Positions 1-8,376 of a stretch of 64,000 nt of DNA are shown in pieces. Both the position numbers and the translations under genes were made by a program. The notes below the pieces were generated by a model. It saw only the letters and a list, made by a program, of their open reading frames with translations. It was not told where the DNA came from and did not search any database. Within the stretch, counting starts at the first letter, position 1. Every line of letters starts with the position of its first letter. This DNA comes from JAHEDH01 sp963753285 (GTDB taxonomy: Bacteria; Actinomycetota; Acidimicrobiia; Spongiisociales; ZC4RG35), in the NCBI GenBank assembly GCA_963753285.1, contig CAVWBT010000002.1:62001-126000 (forward strand), given 5' to 3'.

Positions 1-2
1 AC

Positions 3-578
3 GAGGTCTTCTTCACCGACGCCCGGGCACCGAAGGACTACGTGATCGGTGCCGTCAACGACGGCTGGCGGGTCTGCATGGCCCTGCTCGGGTTCGAGCG
101 GGGAGAAGACGCCGCCATCCTGCCGATCCAATTCAAGGCTGAGCTCGACCGCCTGGTCGAGTACGCCAAGGAACTGGGTCGAACCGACGACCCCGACATC
201 CGCGAACGCCTCGTGAGGGCGTACGAGAAGGTCGAGATCATGAAGTACATGGGCTACACCCAGCTCACCAGGTTCGCCAAGGGACACGCCCCTGGTCCCG
301 ATGCGGCGGTGACGAAGATCTGGTGGTCGGAGTACCACCAAGAGGTGACCGAGCTGGCGATGGACATCCTCGGTGTGGACGGCCTGGTGAACGTGGGCCG
401 CAAGCCCGCATCGGCGTTCCGCACCGACGATGCGGGGGCGCCGAACTCGCCGGCTTCGTGGCAGACCGTGTTCCTCAATGCCCGAGCCGGGACGATCTAC
501 GCCGGCACCAACCAGATCCAGCGCAACATCATCGGCGAGATGATGCTCGGCCTCCCCAAGGAACCCCGCCCCGCCTGA
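3..578 (+). CDS. Acyl-CoA dehydrogenase, C-terminal part (cut by window edge)
   Basis: The reading frame is open from the first bases and holds 191 residues of an acyl-CoA dehydrogenase, a flavoenzyme that introduces the first double bond in fatty acyl-CoA oxidation. The visible part is the end of the middle beta domain (EVFFTDARAP) and the C-terminal helical domain, with GFERG and the FAD-contacting GTNQIQRN near the end. The usual medium-chain catalytic glutamate position (YEGT) reads Y-A-G-T, so the base must lie elsewhere, as in isovaleryl-type enzymes, or in a partner subunit. The substrate cannot be told from this fragment. The gene converges on the next one across a stem-loop. Confidence 0.9.
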   Translation, partial: EVFFTDARAPKDYVIGAVNDGWRVCMALLGFERGEDAAILPIQFKAELDRLVEYAKELGRTDDPDIRERLVRAYEKVEIMKYMGYTQLTRFAKGHAPGPDAAVTKIWWSEYHQEVTELAMDILGVDGLVNVGRKPASAFRTDDAGAPNSPASWQTVFLNARAGTIYAGTNQIQRNIIGEMMLGLPKEPRPA

Positions 579-581
579 CTC

Positions 582-632
582 CGTTCTTGTGACGGGAATG
601 CATGGAATATCGACGTTTCCGTCACAAGAACG
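582..632. repeat. Stem-loop element, copy 1 (14-bp stem, 23-nt loop)
   Basis: Positions 582-595 (CGTTCTTGTGACGG) are the exact reverse complement of 619-632. The 23-nt loop contains AATGCA and AATA blocks. A second copy with the same stem and loop lengths is at 61095-61145. It lies between two converging stop codons, so it could act as a bidirectional terminator here, but there is no T-tract. Confidence 0.8.
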
Positions 633-635
633 TAC

Positions 636-2258
636 TCAGAGCTCTGCGATGGGCTGGATGCGTGGGGCCAGGTCCGGGAGGCGGCCGTCGGCGGTCATGA
701 TCCGGGTACCTTTACGGCCGAGCCACTTCCACAGCAACCTCGCCTCCGCGGCGACTCCCACGGTCGGCGGCACTGCGGTCGGCACCGGAGCGTCCGCAAC
801 CGCCATCAAGGGGCGTCCCTCCTTCTCGTTCCATGAGCGCACGTGCGCGCCTCCGGCGATCGACACCCACTCGCCGGTGTTGTCGCACGCCTCCAGCGTT
901 CCCACCGCCTGGAGCTCCTGCCATTCCCGACGCCGCTCCAACGCCGCCGCCAATGCTCGGTACCGATCCCGCACCCAGCCCGCCTCCTCGTAGCGCAGCG
1001 CCAGCATGTGGGCCCGCATCCGGTCGATCAGCGGGTCGAGCATCGCCGAAGGGTCTCCCTCGACTGCCCGCTGCAGTGGATACAGCGCAGTTCGATACTC
1101 GGTCTCGTCGATCGACCCCTCACACGGGCACAGCGACACGCCGAGTTGGGCGGAGGCGCACCTGCCGCCACGGGTCCCGGGCTTGCCCGAACATCGCCGG
1201 ATCCGCGTTGCATCCCAGATGGCGTGCATCACGAGCTCGGCCGAACGACGAGACCGGAACGGACCGAGGACGAAGGGACTGCCGTCATGCAGCTTCCTCG
1301 TGAGCGACAGGCGGGGGAACTGCTCGGCGGTGAGAGTCACGAAGTGGTTCGCCTTCGGCGGTTTCGACGCCCGGTTGTAGCGCGGGATGTGCTCGTGGAT
1401 CAGCCGGAGCTCGGTGATCGAGGCGTCGAGCTCGCCGGCGGTGACGATCGTGTCGACGGATTTCATCTCGCGCAGGAGGTTGGCGATCGATCGACGCTCG
1501 TCGCCGTAGAAATACGAGCTCACCCGGGTCCGCAGGTTCTTCGCCTTGCCGACGTAGATGACGATGCCGTGTCGATCCTTGAAGAGGTAGACGCCAGGGC
1601 GGCGGGGGAGTCCCCGGGCGAGGTCGATCTTGTCGTAGTGCGGGTTGCCCCGTGCAGTGGGGAGTTCGAGGAGGTCTTCGAGGTGGGTGACGTGGAGCGT
1701 TCCGGCGCGCTCCAGGAGCCCGTGGAGCACGTGAACGGTCGCCCGTGCATCGTCGAGTGCCCGGTGCGTGGGGGTGACCGGAGAACGGAAGTGGGCGGCC
1801 AGCGACTTGAGCCCGAGGCTGCGCACCTCCGGGCGCACCAGGCGTCGAGCGAGCGCCACCGTGTCGAGCGAGCGGTTCGCCAGCTTGGGGTACCCGAGAC
1901 GTGCGGCGGCGGCATTGAGGAAGCCGAGGTCGAAGCTCTTGTTGTGCGCGACGATCACCGAATCGCCTGCGAACTCGAGAAAGGACGGGTACACCTCGCC
2001 GATGCGGGGGGCGTCGATCACCATCGACTGGGTGATTCCGGTGAGGACCACGATCGACGCCGGGATGGCGGCGTCGGGGTTGACCAGGGTCTGGAACTCT
2101 CCGATCACCTCGCCAGATCGAATCTTGACGGCGCCGATCTCGGTGATTGCATCACCCTGCGACGAGCCACCGGTGGTCTCCAGGTCGACGACGCAGAACG
2201 TGACGTCGTACAGCGGTGTTCCCAACTCCTCGAAGCTCGACTGATAGGCGAGCGTCAT
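636..2258 (-). CDS. DEDDh 3'-5' exonuclease fused to a GIY-YIG (UvrC/Cho-like) nuclease domain
   Basis: The protein has 540 residues. An exonuclease domain of the DNA polymerase III epsilon family occupies about residues 18-185, with the DLE metal site at D25/E27, the HNxxFD motif near 105-110 and the HRALDD motif at 165-170. A GIY-YIG domain follows from about 218 (GVY at 222-224, YVGK at 235-238, R245) with the UvrC N-terminal fold. The C-terminal third is UvrC-like up to about residue 440 and unassigned after that. This fusion is known in actinobacteria (mycobacterial Rv2191 type) and probably acts in DNA repair as an accessory incision and trimming nuclease. No clear Shine-Dalgarno sequence precedes the ATG. 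Confidence 0.9.
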   Translation of the reverse strand: MTLAYQSSFEELGTPLYDVTFCVVDLETTGGSSQGDAITEIGAVKIRSGEVIGEFQTLVNPDAAIPASIVVLTGITQSMVIDAPRIGEVYPSFLEFAGDSVIVAHNKSFDLGFLNAAAARLGYPKLANRSLDTVALARRLVRPEVRSLGLKSLAAHFRSPVTPTHRALDDARATVHVLHGLLERAGTLHVTHLEDLLELPTARGNPHYDKIDLARGLPRRPGVYLFKDRHGIVIYVGKAKNLRTRVSSYFYGDERRSIANLLREMKSVDTIVTAGELDASITELRLIHEHIPRYNRASKPPKANHFVTLTAEQFPRLSLTRKLHDGSPFVLGPFRSRRSAELVMHAIWDATRIRRCSGKPGTRGGRCASAQLGVSLCPCEGSIDETEYRTALYPLQRAVEGDPSAMLDPLIDRMRAHMLALRYEEAGWVRDRYRALAAALERRREWQELQAVGTLEACDNTGEWVSIAGGAHVRSWNEKEGRPLMAVADAPVPTAVPPTVGVAAEARLLWKWLGRKGTRIMTADGRLPDLAPRIQPIAEL

Positions 2259-2632
2259 GATCGGTGTGCTCCCTCGTTCGACGGCGTTCCGCCAGCGCAG
2301 AGGACTCTAATCGAACACATGTTCGATTCGATGGCTCTTGGCTCCTGGCCATCGGCCTGAGTCCTGGACCTGGAGAGACGGTCAGCCTTCGTCGGAGTGC
2401 GCATCTCCCCTCGCTGGGGACTGTCCGCGGAGGGCGTGAGACCTGGAACTCGGAACCTGAAACTCGAAGCCCGGAACCTGAACTTGAAACCTGAAACTTG
2501 AAACCTGGAGCCTGCGAACCCGGAGAGGCGGTCAACCTCGGACTTCGGCCGGCGCGCCTGCGGGGCTCTCGGTGGTGCGCTGCGGGCGAGACGAGTTTCG
2601 CCCCTACGGCGTTCCAGCCGGGGCGCCTCCGG
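2259..2632. other. Non-coding gap between two minus-strand genes
   Basis: No supported gene. It holds the longest heptamer-type array of the window (2441-2524). Near 2618-2645 there are GC-rich inverted sequences around GCCGGGGCGCCTCCGGC that could fold at the end of the methyltransferase gene. The promoter of the exonuclease gene must lie in its left part, but I cannot point to it. Confidence 0.5.
2441..2524. repeat. Degenerate heptamer tandem array 1
   Basis: About twelve 7-nt units of the type ACCTGAA, ACTCGAA, CTTGAAA, CCTGAAA follow one another with one phase slip. The 16-mer ACCTGGAACTCGGAAC at 2441 recurs in reverse complement inside the array at 31848-31896. Confidence 0.7.
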
Positions 2633-3436
2633 CTACCGGCTGGAACGCTGCCTCACGGCTTCGAAGAGGGTGACGCCGGCGGCCATGGCGGCGTTGAGCG
2701 AGTCGGCGGCGCCGGCCATGGGGATCCGGATGCGATGGTCTGCCTGTTCGAGCCACGTGTCGCTCAGCCCGTACTGCTCGGTCCCTACGACGATGGCGAC
2801 CCCGCCGGAGAGATCGGCGTCGGTGTGCAGCGTTTCGGTGTCGGGTGTCGTGGCGAACGTGGTGATCCCATGACGACGCAGCCACTCGATCGTCGCATCC
2901 GTCGATGCGACCGCCAGCGGCACCACGAACAGCATCCCGGTCGAGGCCCGGACGACATTCGGATTGAACGGATCGGTGGTCGGATCGCACACGATCACCG
3001 CGTCGCATCCGGCCGCATCGGCGGTTCGCAGCATGGTTCCGAGGTTTCCGGGTTTCTCGATCGCCTCTACGACCAGGAGCATTGGCTCGGCGGGGAGGTC
3101 GAGTGCGTCGATCGACGTGTCGAACTGTCGGGCGACGGCGAGGAGGCCCTCGGGGCGATCGCGATACGCCGCCTTGCGGAACGGCTCCGCCGAGACCTCG
3201 ATGACCGGGGCCCCGGTCTCGGCGACTCGTGCGATCAGCGCGTGTTCATTGGGGCCGAGAAACAGTTCGGGACAGACGTAGAGCCGTTCGAATGCCACAC
3301 CGGCGTCGGAAGCTCGAGAGATCGCCCGGTAGCCCTCGACGATGAACGTGCCGCTCCGGTCGCGGTGCCGTCGATCGCGCAGGCGAACCAGGTCCTTGAT
3401 CTGAGGATTGGAGACGGAGGTGATGGGATCGGACAT
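2633..3436 (-). CDS. SpoU/TrmH-family RNA 2'-O-methyltransferase
   Basis: The 267-residue protein has the N-terminal substrate-binding domain of TrmH-type enzymes (FIVEGYRAI near 30) and the trefoil-knot SPOUT domain. Its three motifs are all visible: motif 1 EKPGNLGTMLRTADA, motif 2 GTEQYGLSD, and motif 3 IPMAGAADSLNAAMA at the C-terminus. The family methylates ribose 2'-OH groups of rRNA or tRNA using S-adenosylmethionine; the target nucleotide cannot be assigned. The start ATG shares one base with the stop of the sigma-factor gene (TGATG), so the two are probably translationally coupled. Confidence 0.9.
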   Translation of the reverse strand: MSDPITSVSNPQIKDLVRLRDRRHRDRSGTFIVEGYRAISRASDAGVAFERLYVCPELFLGPNEHALIARVAETGAPVIEVSAEPFRKAAYRDRPEGLLAVARQFDTSIDALDLPAEPMLLVVEAIEKPGNLGTMLRTADAAGCDAVIVCDPTTDPFNPNVVRASTGMLFVVPLAVASTDATIEWLRRHGITTFATTPDTETLHTDADLSGGVAIVVGTEQYGLSDTWLEQADHRIRIPMAGAADSLNAAMAAGVTLFEAVRQRSSR

Positions 3437-4023
3437 CAGTCCGGATCAGGATGCAGATCCTCGTAGATGTCGGCAAGTCGACGGCGCGCGCGTAGCGCCG
3501 CAACCCTCACCGCCCCCGTCGCCATCTCCATCCGGCCGGCGATCTCGTCGTGGGTGAGGCCTTCGACCTCGCGCAGCCACAAGACCTGGCGATCGCGGAC
3601 CGACAACTGCTTCATCGCTTCGCGGATGATCGAGTGTTCCTCGGTCTCGATCAGCAGATCCGACGGATCGGGGACCGGCCCGTACTCGAGTTCGCGCTCG
3701 GTTCGGCCTTTCTTGCGCAGGCGGCTCCGGAATCGGTTTCGCGCAACCGACCAGAACCACGCCTCGAACGCCGCCGCCTCTCGGAGCTTGGGGAGGTTGC
3801 GCACCATCCCTTCGAGGGCTTCGGATGCCAGTTCGTCGGCATCGGCGTGACGCAGACCCGAACCTCGATAGAACGCAACCAGCTTGGGGAAGCCCTGTTC
3901 GAGGATCTCGCCGAGCACGATCCGGTCGCCGTCCCGGGCGGCGGCCACTCGTTCAGGACTCGGTGGCCAGGCGCGGAACAATCCCGAACCGTCGATTCGG
4001 GACTGTCGCTTGGATCCGGGCAT
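3436..4023 (-). CDS. ECF-type RNA polymerase sigma factor
   Basis: The 195-residue protein has sigma region 2 (about residues 40-105, ending with AWFWSVARNRFRSRLRK) and region 4 with a helix-turn-helix (about 135-188, LSVRDRQVLWLREVEGLT). Regions 1 and 3 are missing, as in extracytoplasmic-function sigma factors. It lies 11 nt downstream of a gene for a membrane protein that may be its regulator and overlaps the methyltransferase gene. TAATCT lies 8 nt before the ATG and includes the stop codon of the upstream gene, so an internal promoter is possible. Confidence 0.9.
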   Translation of the reverse strand: MPGSKRQSRIDGSGLFRAWPPSPERVAAARDGDRIVLGEILEQGFPKLVAFYRGSGLRHADADELASEALEGMVRNLPKLREAAAFEAWFWSVARNRFRSRLRKKGRTERELEYGPVPDPSDLLIETEEHSIIREAMKQLSVRDRQVLWLREVEGLTHDEIAGRMEMATGAVRVAALRARRRLADIYEDLHPDPD

Positions 4024-4034
4024 CCGGGTCGAGA

Positions 4035-4799
4035 TTAGGGCGCGTCTCCTGACTGCCCTGGTTCGACCGGCTTGCCCTTGCCGGGGTTCTCGGGTGGTCC
4101 CGCGTGTTCGGGTGCGTTTCCGTTGTCCTTGGGTCCGGCGTTCTCGGGTGGTCCGGCGTTCTCGGGTGGTCCGGCGTTCTCGGGTGGTCCGGCGTTCTCG
4201 GGTGGCCCAGGATTGTCCGGCCCTCCCGGGTTGCCCCGCGCATTGTCGGGAAGGTCGATGCTATCGACGATCTGCCGTGCGATCTCGGACACGGCTGCGC
4301 CGGTCGTGTCGACGCCCTTCGCGACATCGAGGATCTCGGCGACCTTGGCCTTGACCGCCACGCTGTTGCCGAGATTCGCCGTGAACTCTTCGACGGCGGC
4401 TTCTGGATCGTCGGATTCGATGAGGCGTGTCAGGGTTTCCTGGACGAGCGCCAGCGCTTCGGCCGACTTGCCTCGCTCCTGGAGTACCAGCACTTCGGAG
4501 GCTCGCTCACCGGCATGGATGGACTCACTTCCGAAGAGCGCTCCGATCTGCTCGTATGCCCGATCGACACCGTAGAGGGCGTCCCCGGGCACGGCGGGGT
4601 CTGCGACGGTTGCGAGTGCCACGTTCGACACGCCCATCAACAAGGTCGCGGCAATGGCGACCACGGCCCGGCGAGGAGTACGCCTGGGAGCGGGAGCATG
4701 GAGTGCCGCCCGTGCGGCGTGACGCGACCGCTCGCCGGAAACCTGGGCTTCCAGAGCGGCTGCGTAGCGCTTGAGATCTGAGATCGGGTCGTGTGCCAT
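4035..4799 (-). CDS. DUF5667-like membrane protein with PPENAG repeats, possible sigma regulator
   Basis: With the ATG at 4799 the protein has 254 residues; an upstream TTG at 4805 is the alternative. It has a cytoplasmic N-terminus of about 40 residues, one membrane segment (about 45-65, VVAIAATLLMGVSNVALA), an outside domain with PGDALYGVDRAYEQ, typical of DUF5667, and a long C-terminal tail of GPPENA-type hexapeptides rich in Pro, Asn and Gly. The gene directly precedes an ECF sigma gene, so I infer an anti-sigma or cell-surface sensing role. No zinc-binding anti-sigma motif is present in the N-terminus, so this remains unproven. Confidence 0.7.
   Translation of the reverse strand: MAHDPISDLKRYAAALEAQVSGERSRHAARAALHAPAPRRTPRRAVVAIAATLLMGVSNVALATVADPAVPGDALYGVDRAYEQIGALFGSESIHAGERASEVLVLQERGKSAEALALVQETLTRLIESDDPEAAVEEFTANLGNSVAVKAKVAEILDVAKGVDTTGAAVSEIARQIVDSIDLPDNARGNPGGPDNPGPPENAGPPENAGPPENAGPPENAGPKDNGNAPEHAGPPENPGKGKPVEPGQSGDAP
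4134..4205. repeat. 18-bp in-frame tandem repeat (about four copies)
   Basis: The unit GGCGTTCTCGGGTGGTCC is repeated almost without change and encodes the hexapeptide GPPENA on the minus strand. The near identity at DNA level suggests recent copy-number change. Confidence 0.9.
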
Positions 4800-4894
4800 T
4801 GTCAACAGTCAAGTAGGAGTTGCGCTCTGAGTGTTACATCGACCACATCGAGCGGTATCTGAACGCCGGTCGTCCGGTACGTGGGAAAGAGCGA

Positions 4895-4900
4895 TAGGTT
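4895..4900 (+). promoter_or_regulatory. -10-like TAGGTT, 6 nt before ATG
   Basis: The hexamer fits TANNNT and the next gene has no Shine-Dalgarno sequence, so a leaderless or nearly leaderless transcript is likely. Confidence 0.5.
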
Positions 4901-4906
4901 GTCGTC

Positions 4907-5305
4907 ATGAGCAGTCCAGTCGCCGTGTTCATGTCGCGAACAGAGGCCGAACTGGCGCGAGCACGACTCGACCTCGAGGGTATCCCGGCTCACATCCTTG
5001 CAGATGATGCGGGTGGATGGGAACCCCAGTTCGGTCTGAGCCGGGGCGTTCGACTCATGGTCGCGGACCAGGATCTGGTGAGGGCCGCCGAGGTGCTCGA
5101 CCTGCCGGAGCACAGCCCAGATCCGGTTCGACCACCCAGTCGGGAATTCGACCGCCTCTACCGCTACGCAGCGTGGGCGATGATCGCGTTCGTCGCCTTC
5201 GGGCTCGTCCAGGCGTTCGGATGGTGTTCTGATGGGCTGAAGCGGGTAAGTCCTCAACGAAGCAACCCCGAGGGCGTGCCCGACGATGTCCGTGCCGAGA
5301 CGTGA
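4907..5305 (+). CDS. DUF2007 domain protein with C-terminal membrane segment
   Basis: The 132-residue protein begins with a DUF2007 (putative signal-transducing) fold at about residues 4-68: the MSRTEAELARARLDLEGIPA helix, then the strands ending VRLMVADQDLVRAAEVL. A proline-rich linker and one membrane segment (about 86-105, AAWAMIAFVAFGLVQAFGW) follow. The function of the family is unknown. It overlaps the next gene by 20 nt, so the two probably share a transcript. Confidence 0.8.
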   Translation: MSSPVAVFMSRTEAELARARLDLEGIPAHILADDAGGWEPQFGLSRGVRLMVADQDLVRAAEVLDLPEHSPDPVRPPSREFDRLYRYAAWAMIAFVAFGLVQAFGWCSDGLKRVSPQRSNPEGVPDDVRAET

Positions 5306-5765
5306 TAGCGATACCGATCAACGGTTCCGCGCCCTCATGGAGGGGATCAGGACGACCTTGCCGGGCGCCCAGGTCTTGTTCGGCTTCCTCCTTGCGATTC
5401 CGTTCCAGACGTCGATCAGCACGCTGACGGCCGCTCAACAGCGGGCCTATGTAGTTGCGTTCGTGAGCGCGGCAATCGCGTCACTGCTCTTGATCGCCCC
5501 GGCCGTCCACCAGCGGGTGAGGGCGCCGCTCACGGGTATCGAGCGGCACCACATGAGCCACGTTCGGGCGGCGGCCTACGTGGCGCTGGCCGGGACCGTC
5601 TGCTTGTTCGTAGCAGTCGCTGCCGCGGTGTATCTCGTCGTCGACTTCGTCTTCGTGGCGCCGCCGGCGATCGGTGTGGTCATCGGCATCGCGGTGCTCG
5701 GCGTGTGGTCGTGGTTCTATCTTCCGCTGATCTCGTTCTCGAGTCAGTCCTCCCACGACTCGTAG
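5286..5765 (+). CDS. DUF6328 family integral membrane protein
   Basis: The 159-residue protein has four predicted membrane segments: about 28-48 (TLPGAQVLFGFLLAIPF begins it), 52-75, 95-120 and 128-150. The LPGAQVLFGFLL and TSISTLT blocks match the DUF6328 family, which is common in actinobacteria and has no known function. Its 3' end overlaps the oppositely oriented nitroreductase gene by 22 bp. Confidence 0.8.
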   Translation: MSVPRRDSDTDQRFRALMEGIRTTLPGAQVLFGFLLAIPFQTSISTLTAAQQRAYVVAFVSAAIASLLLIAPAVHQRVRAPLTGIERHHMSHVRAAAYVALAGTVCLFVAVAAAVYLVVDFVFVAPPAIGVVIGIAVLGVWSWFYLPLISFSSQSSHDS

Positions 5766-6343
5766 CGGATCACGTCGTCGACCGGACGTCGGCCTCGAGA
5801 CAGTGAACCGGACCGTCGATCTGGGGCGGGATGGCCGATCGTCACGACTCCGATCGGCGTCACGTCAGACGGGATCCGGAGCTCGGACGCCAGGTCTTCG
5901 ATCGAATGGACGCCCAGGAAGCCCGCTGCGAGGCCCTCATCGACAGCGGCGTACAGGATCGCCATCATCGCCGCGCCCGCATCGACCCACCAGAACGGAA
6001 TCGGCCATTCGATCTCGTTGCCGGCAGCGTCGGTCTTGTCCGGCTCGGAGTAGCGGCGGTGGTAGGCCGTTTCGGAGACGCACACGACGATCAGGGCGCC
6101 GGCGCGGCTGATCCAGGGATCGAAGCCCTGGTCGACGTACTCGGGCTCTCCGGCCAGATCGGCGATGCGCGCACGGCCTGCGGTCGACGTGACCACCACG
6201 AAGCTCTGACCCTGCGTGTTGCCCGCACTCGGAGCTCGTCGAGCGGCGTCGAGTATCCGGTCGAGGCTCTGTCGATCGACCGGGGCCCCGGTGTAGTTCC
6301 GCACCATCCGCCTGCGTCGTACGACGTCACGAAACTCCATCAT
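5744..6343 (-). CDS. Nitroreductase family FMN oxidoreductase
   Basis: The 199-residue protein carries the nitroreductase FMN-binding signature near the start (RRRRMVRNY, then ARRAPSAGNTQGQSFVVV at about 33-50) and the central dimer helix (WWVDAGAAMMAILYAAVDEGL). Members reduce nitro compounds, quinones or flavins, or act in coenzyme chemistry; the substrate is not evident. The start is ATG at 6343 or 6340 (GGGAG lies directly before). It overlaps the upstream membrane-protein gene by 17 nt, so it is the last gene of a transcript that may start at pntAA. Confidence 0.85.
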   Translation of the reverse strand: MMEFRDVVRRRRMVRNYTGAPVDRQSLDRILDAARRAPSAGNTQGQSFVVVTSTAGRARIADLAGEPEYVDQGFDPWISRAGALIVVCVSETAYHRRYSEPDKTDAAGNEIEWPIPFWWVDAGAAMMAILYAAVDEGLAAGFLGVHSIEDLASELRIPSDVTPIGVVTIGHPAPDRRSGSLSRGRRPVDDVIRYESWED

Positions 6344-6722
6344 CTCCCTCGATCGGTTGGCGGTATCTGTGGCCGACGGCCCGGGCGAAGCCCACCCCGA
6401 TCGACACCAGCGTCAGTAGTGCAACGAACAGCAACGTGCCCGTGCCGATGATCAACGCAGCCGTCAACACGACGGCGAACCCCATCACCGCGAGCAGGAA
6501 CAGCATCACGCTGGGCTGACGGGGGGCATCCATGAGTCGATTCGGCTCGACCGTCGCGAACCAGATGAGCATCACGACGGCGGCAGCCAGGGTGGCCAAC
6601 TCGACGAACCCCTCGGTGCCGAAGAAGGTGAGCCAGAGCAAGAATCCGATCATCCCGATCCCCGACGCGAGCTCGCGGAGGAACTTGCGGCGGTCCTGAC
6701 CGCCGTCCGGATCGGCGATCAC
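6327..6722 (-). CDS. Small integral membrane protein, function unknown
   Basis: The 131-residue protein has four likely membrane segments (about 20-40, 42-60, 70-92 and 95-112) and charged ends. I do not recognise a family. It starts 1 nt inside the end of pntB (ATGA-type overlap) and overlaps the nitroreductase gene, so it is co-expressed with the transhydrogenase. A link to the pnt complex is conceivable but not shown. Confidence 0.75.
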   Translation of the reverse strand: MIADPDGGQDRRKFLRELASGIGMIGFLLWLTFFGTEGFVELATLAAAVVMLIWFATVEPNRLMDAPRQPSVMLFLLAVMGFAVVLTAALIIGTGTLLFVALLTLVSIGVGFARAVGHRYRQPIEGDDGVS

Positions 6723-8092
6723 AGTTCCTTGATGGCCGTCACGACCTCGGAGAGTCCCTTCTTCGCGTCGGCGAAGAGCATGAGCGTGTTGTCCTCGTAG
6801 AACAGCGGGTTGTCGATGCCTGCATAGCCGGGCGACAGCGAGCGCTTCACGACGACAACCAGGTTCGACCGGTCGACATCGAGGATCGGCATGCCGTAGA
6901 TCGGGCTCGTCGAATCGGTGCGGGCCAGGGGATTGACAACATCGTTCGCCCCGACCACCAGGCTCACGTCGGTCGACGGGAAGTCGGGGTTGATGTCCTC
7001 GAGGTCGTACAACAGGTCGTAGGGAACGTCTGCCTCCGCCAGGAGCACGTTCATGTGACCAGGCATCCGCCCGGCGACCGGATGGATCGCGTAACGGACC
7101 TCGACGCCCCTGTTCTCCAGCAGCGTCGCCAGCTCGCGGATCGTGTGTTGTGCCTGGGCGACGGCGAGGCCGTAGCCGGGGACGATGACGACGCGCTTGG
7201 CGTAGGCCAGAGTCACGGCGACGTCCTCGGCCGACCCGCGTCGAGCAACCTTGTCCTCGGAGCCCGCTCCGATGGCGGCATCACCGGTGGCGCCGAAGGC
7301 ACTGAACAACACGGCGACGAGCGTCCGGTTCATGGCCTTGACCATGATGTTGGTGAGGATCAGGCCGGAGGCTCCGACCAGCGCACCCGAGATGATCAAC
7401 GCGTTCGATTCGATCACGAACCCTGCGGCTGCGGCGGCGACGCCCGAAGCCGAGTTCAGGAACGAGATGACCACCGGCATGTCGGCGCCGCCGATGGGCA
7501 GTGTCCTCGTCACGCCGAGCACCGCAGCGATGCCCGCGAGGACCCATCCGGTGGCGGTGTTGTCCAACGCGACGATCGCCACAGCCGCGCCCAGGCCCGC
7601 CAGGGCGAGGACCGGATCGAGGAACCGTTGACCCGGGGTCGTGATCGCCCGGCCGTCGATGATGCCCTGCAGCTTTCCGAAGGCGATGAAGCTCCCCGAC
7701 AGCGTGAGTGATCCGATGAAGATCGAGATGGCGATCGTCACGAGCGTCCTCGTGGGAAGCCCGGTCCCGATGGTCAGCTCGGCGAGGGCGACGAGCGCCG
7801 AGGATCCACCTCCGAATCCGTTGAACGCCGCCACCAGCTGGGGCATCGCGGTCATCTCGACGGAGCGGGCCAGGTATGCGCCGATACCGGCGCCGACCAC
7901 GATGCCGGCGGCGATCGCCCCGTATCCGATGATCTGGCGATCGACCAACGTGACCATCACGGCGAGCAGCATGCCGGCAGCCGCATACTGGTTGCCGCTC
8001 CGGGCGGTGGCAGGCGACGCCAGGCGCTTGATGCCCAGGATGAAGGCGACGGCGGCAGCGAGGTACAGGAACCCGGCGAGCGTCGGGTTCAT
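6719..8092 (-). CDS. pntB: NAD(P) transhydrogenase subunit beta
   Basis: The 457-residue protein has a membrane domain of eight or nine segments (about 1-270) and a soluble NADP(H)-binding domain III (about 285-457) with the characteristic GYGLAVAQAQH and, later, VGANDVVNPLAR. With the two alpha subunits it forms the proton-pumping transhydrogenase that uses the proton gradient to reduce NADP with NADH. It overlaps pntAB by 4 nt. Length and order match the three-subunit form of Rhodospirillum and actinobacteria. Confidence 0.97.
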   Translation of the reverse strand: MNPTLAGFLYLAAAVAFILGIKRLASPATARSGNQYAAAGMLLAVMVTLVDRQIIGYGAIAAGIVVGAGIGAYLARSVEMTAMPQLVAAFNGFGGGSSALVALAELTIGTGLPTRTLVTIAISIFIGSLTLSGSFIAFGKLQGIIDGRAITTPGQRFLDPVLALAGLGAAVAIVALDNTATGWVLAGIAAVLGVTRTLPIGGADMPVVISFLNSASGVAAAAAGFVIESNALIISGALVGASGLILTNIMVKAMNRTLVAVLFSAFGATGDAAIGAGSEDKVARRGSAEDVAVTLAYAKRVVIVPGYGLAVAQAQHTIRELATLLENRGVEVRYAIHPVAGRMPGHMNVLLAEADVPYDLLYDLEDINPDFPSTDVSLVVGANDVVNPLARTDSTSPIYGMPILDVDRSNLVVVVKRSLSPGYAGIDNPLFYEDNTLMLFADAKKGLSEVVTAIKEL

Positions 8093-8373
8093 CGGTCGTC
8101 TCGCTTGAACATCTCGAGCATCCTGTCGGTCACGAGGAAGCCGCCCACCACGTTGATCGTGGCGAACACCACGGCGATGAACCCGAGCACCGTGGCGACC
8201 GTGCCCGTCGACGTCCCCGCCGCGATGATGGCGCCGACGATCGTGATGCCGCTGATCGCGTTGGCGCCGGACATCAGCGGTGTGTGGAGTGTCGGCGGGA
8301 CTTTGGTGATCAGCTCGAAGCCGACGAAGGCCGCGAGGAGAAACACGGTGATCGGGATGAGCAGGGCTTCCAT
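8089..8373 (-). CDS. pntAB: NAD(P) transhydrogenase subunit alpha 2 (membrane part)
   Basis: The 94-residue protein has three membrane helices and corresponds to the membrane part of PntA; the stretch GFELITKVPPTLHTPLMSG is highly typical of the family. It lies 3 nt after pntAA and overlaps pntB by 4 nt, so the three subunits are translated together. Confidence 0.95.
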   Translation of the reverse strand: MEALLIPITVFLLAAFVGFELITKVPPTLHTPLMSGANAISGITIVGAIIAAGTSTGTVATVLGFIAVVFATINVVGGFLVTDRMLEMFKRDDR

Positions 8374-8376
8374 CGC

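Noticed and set aside
4134..4205. CRISPR-like repeat
   Set aside because: It is an in-frame coding repeat encoding GPPENA.
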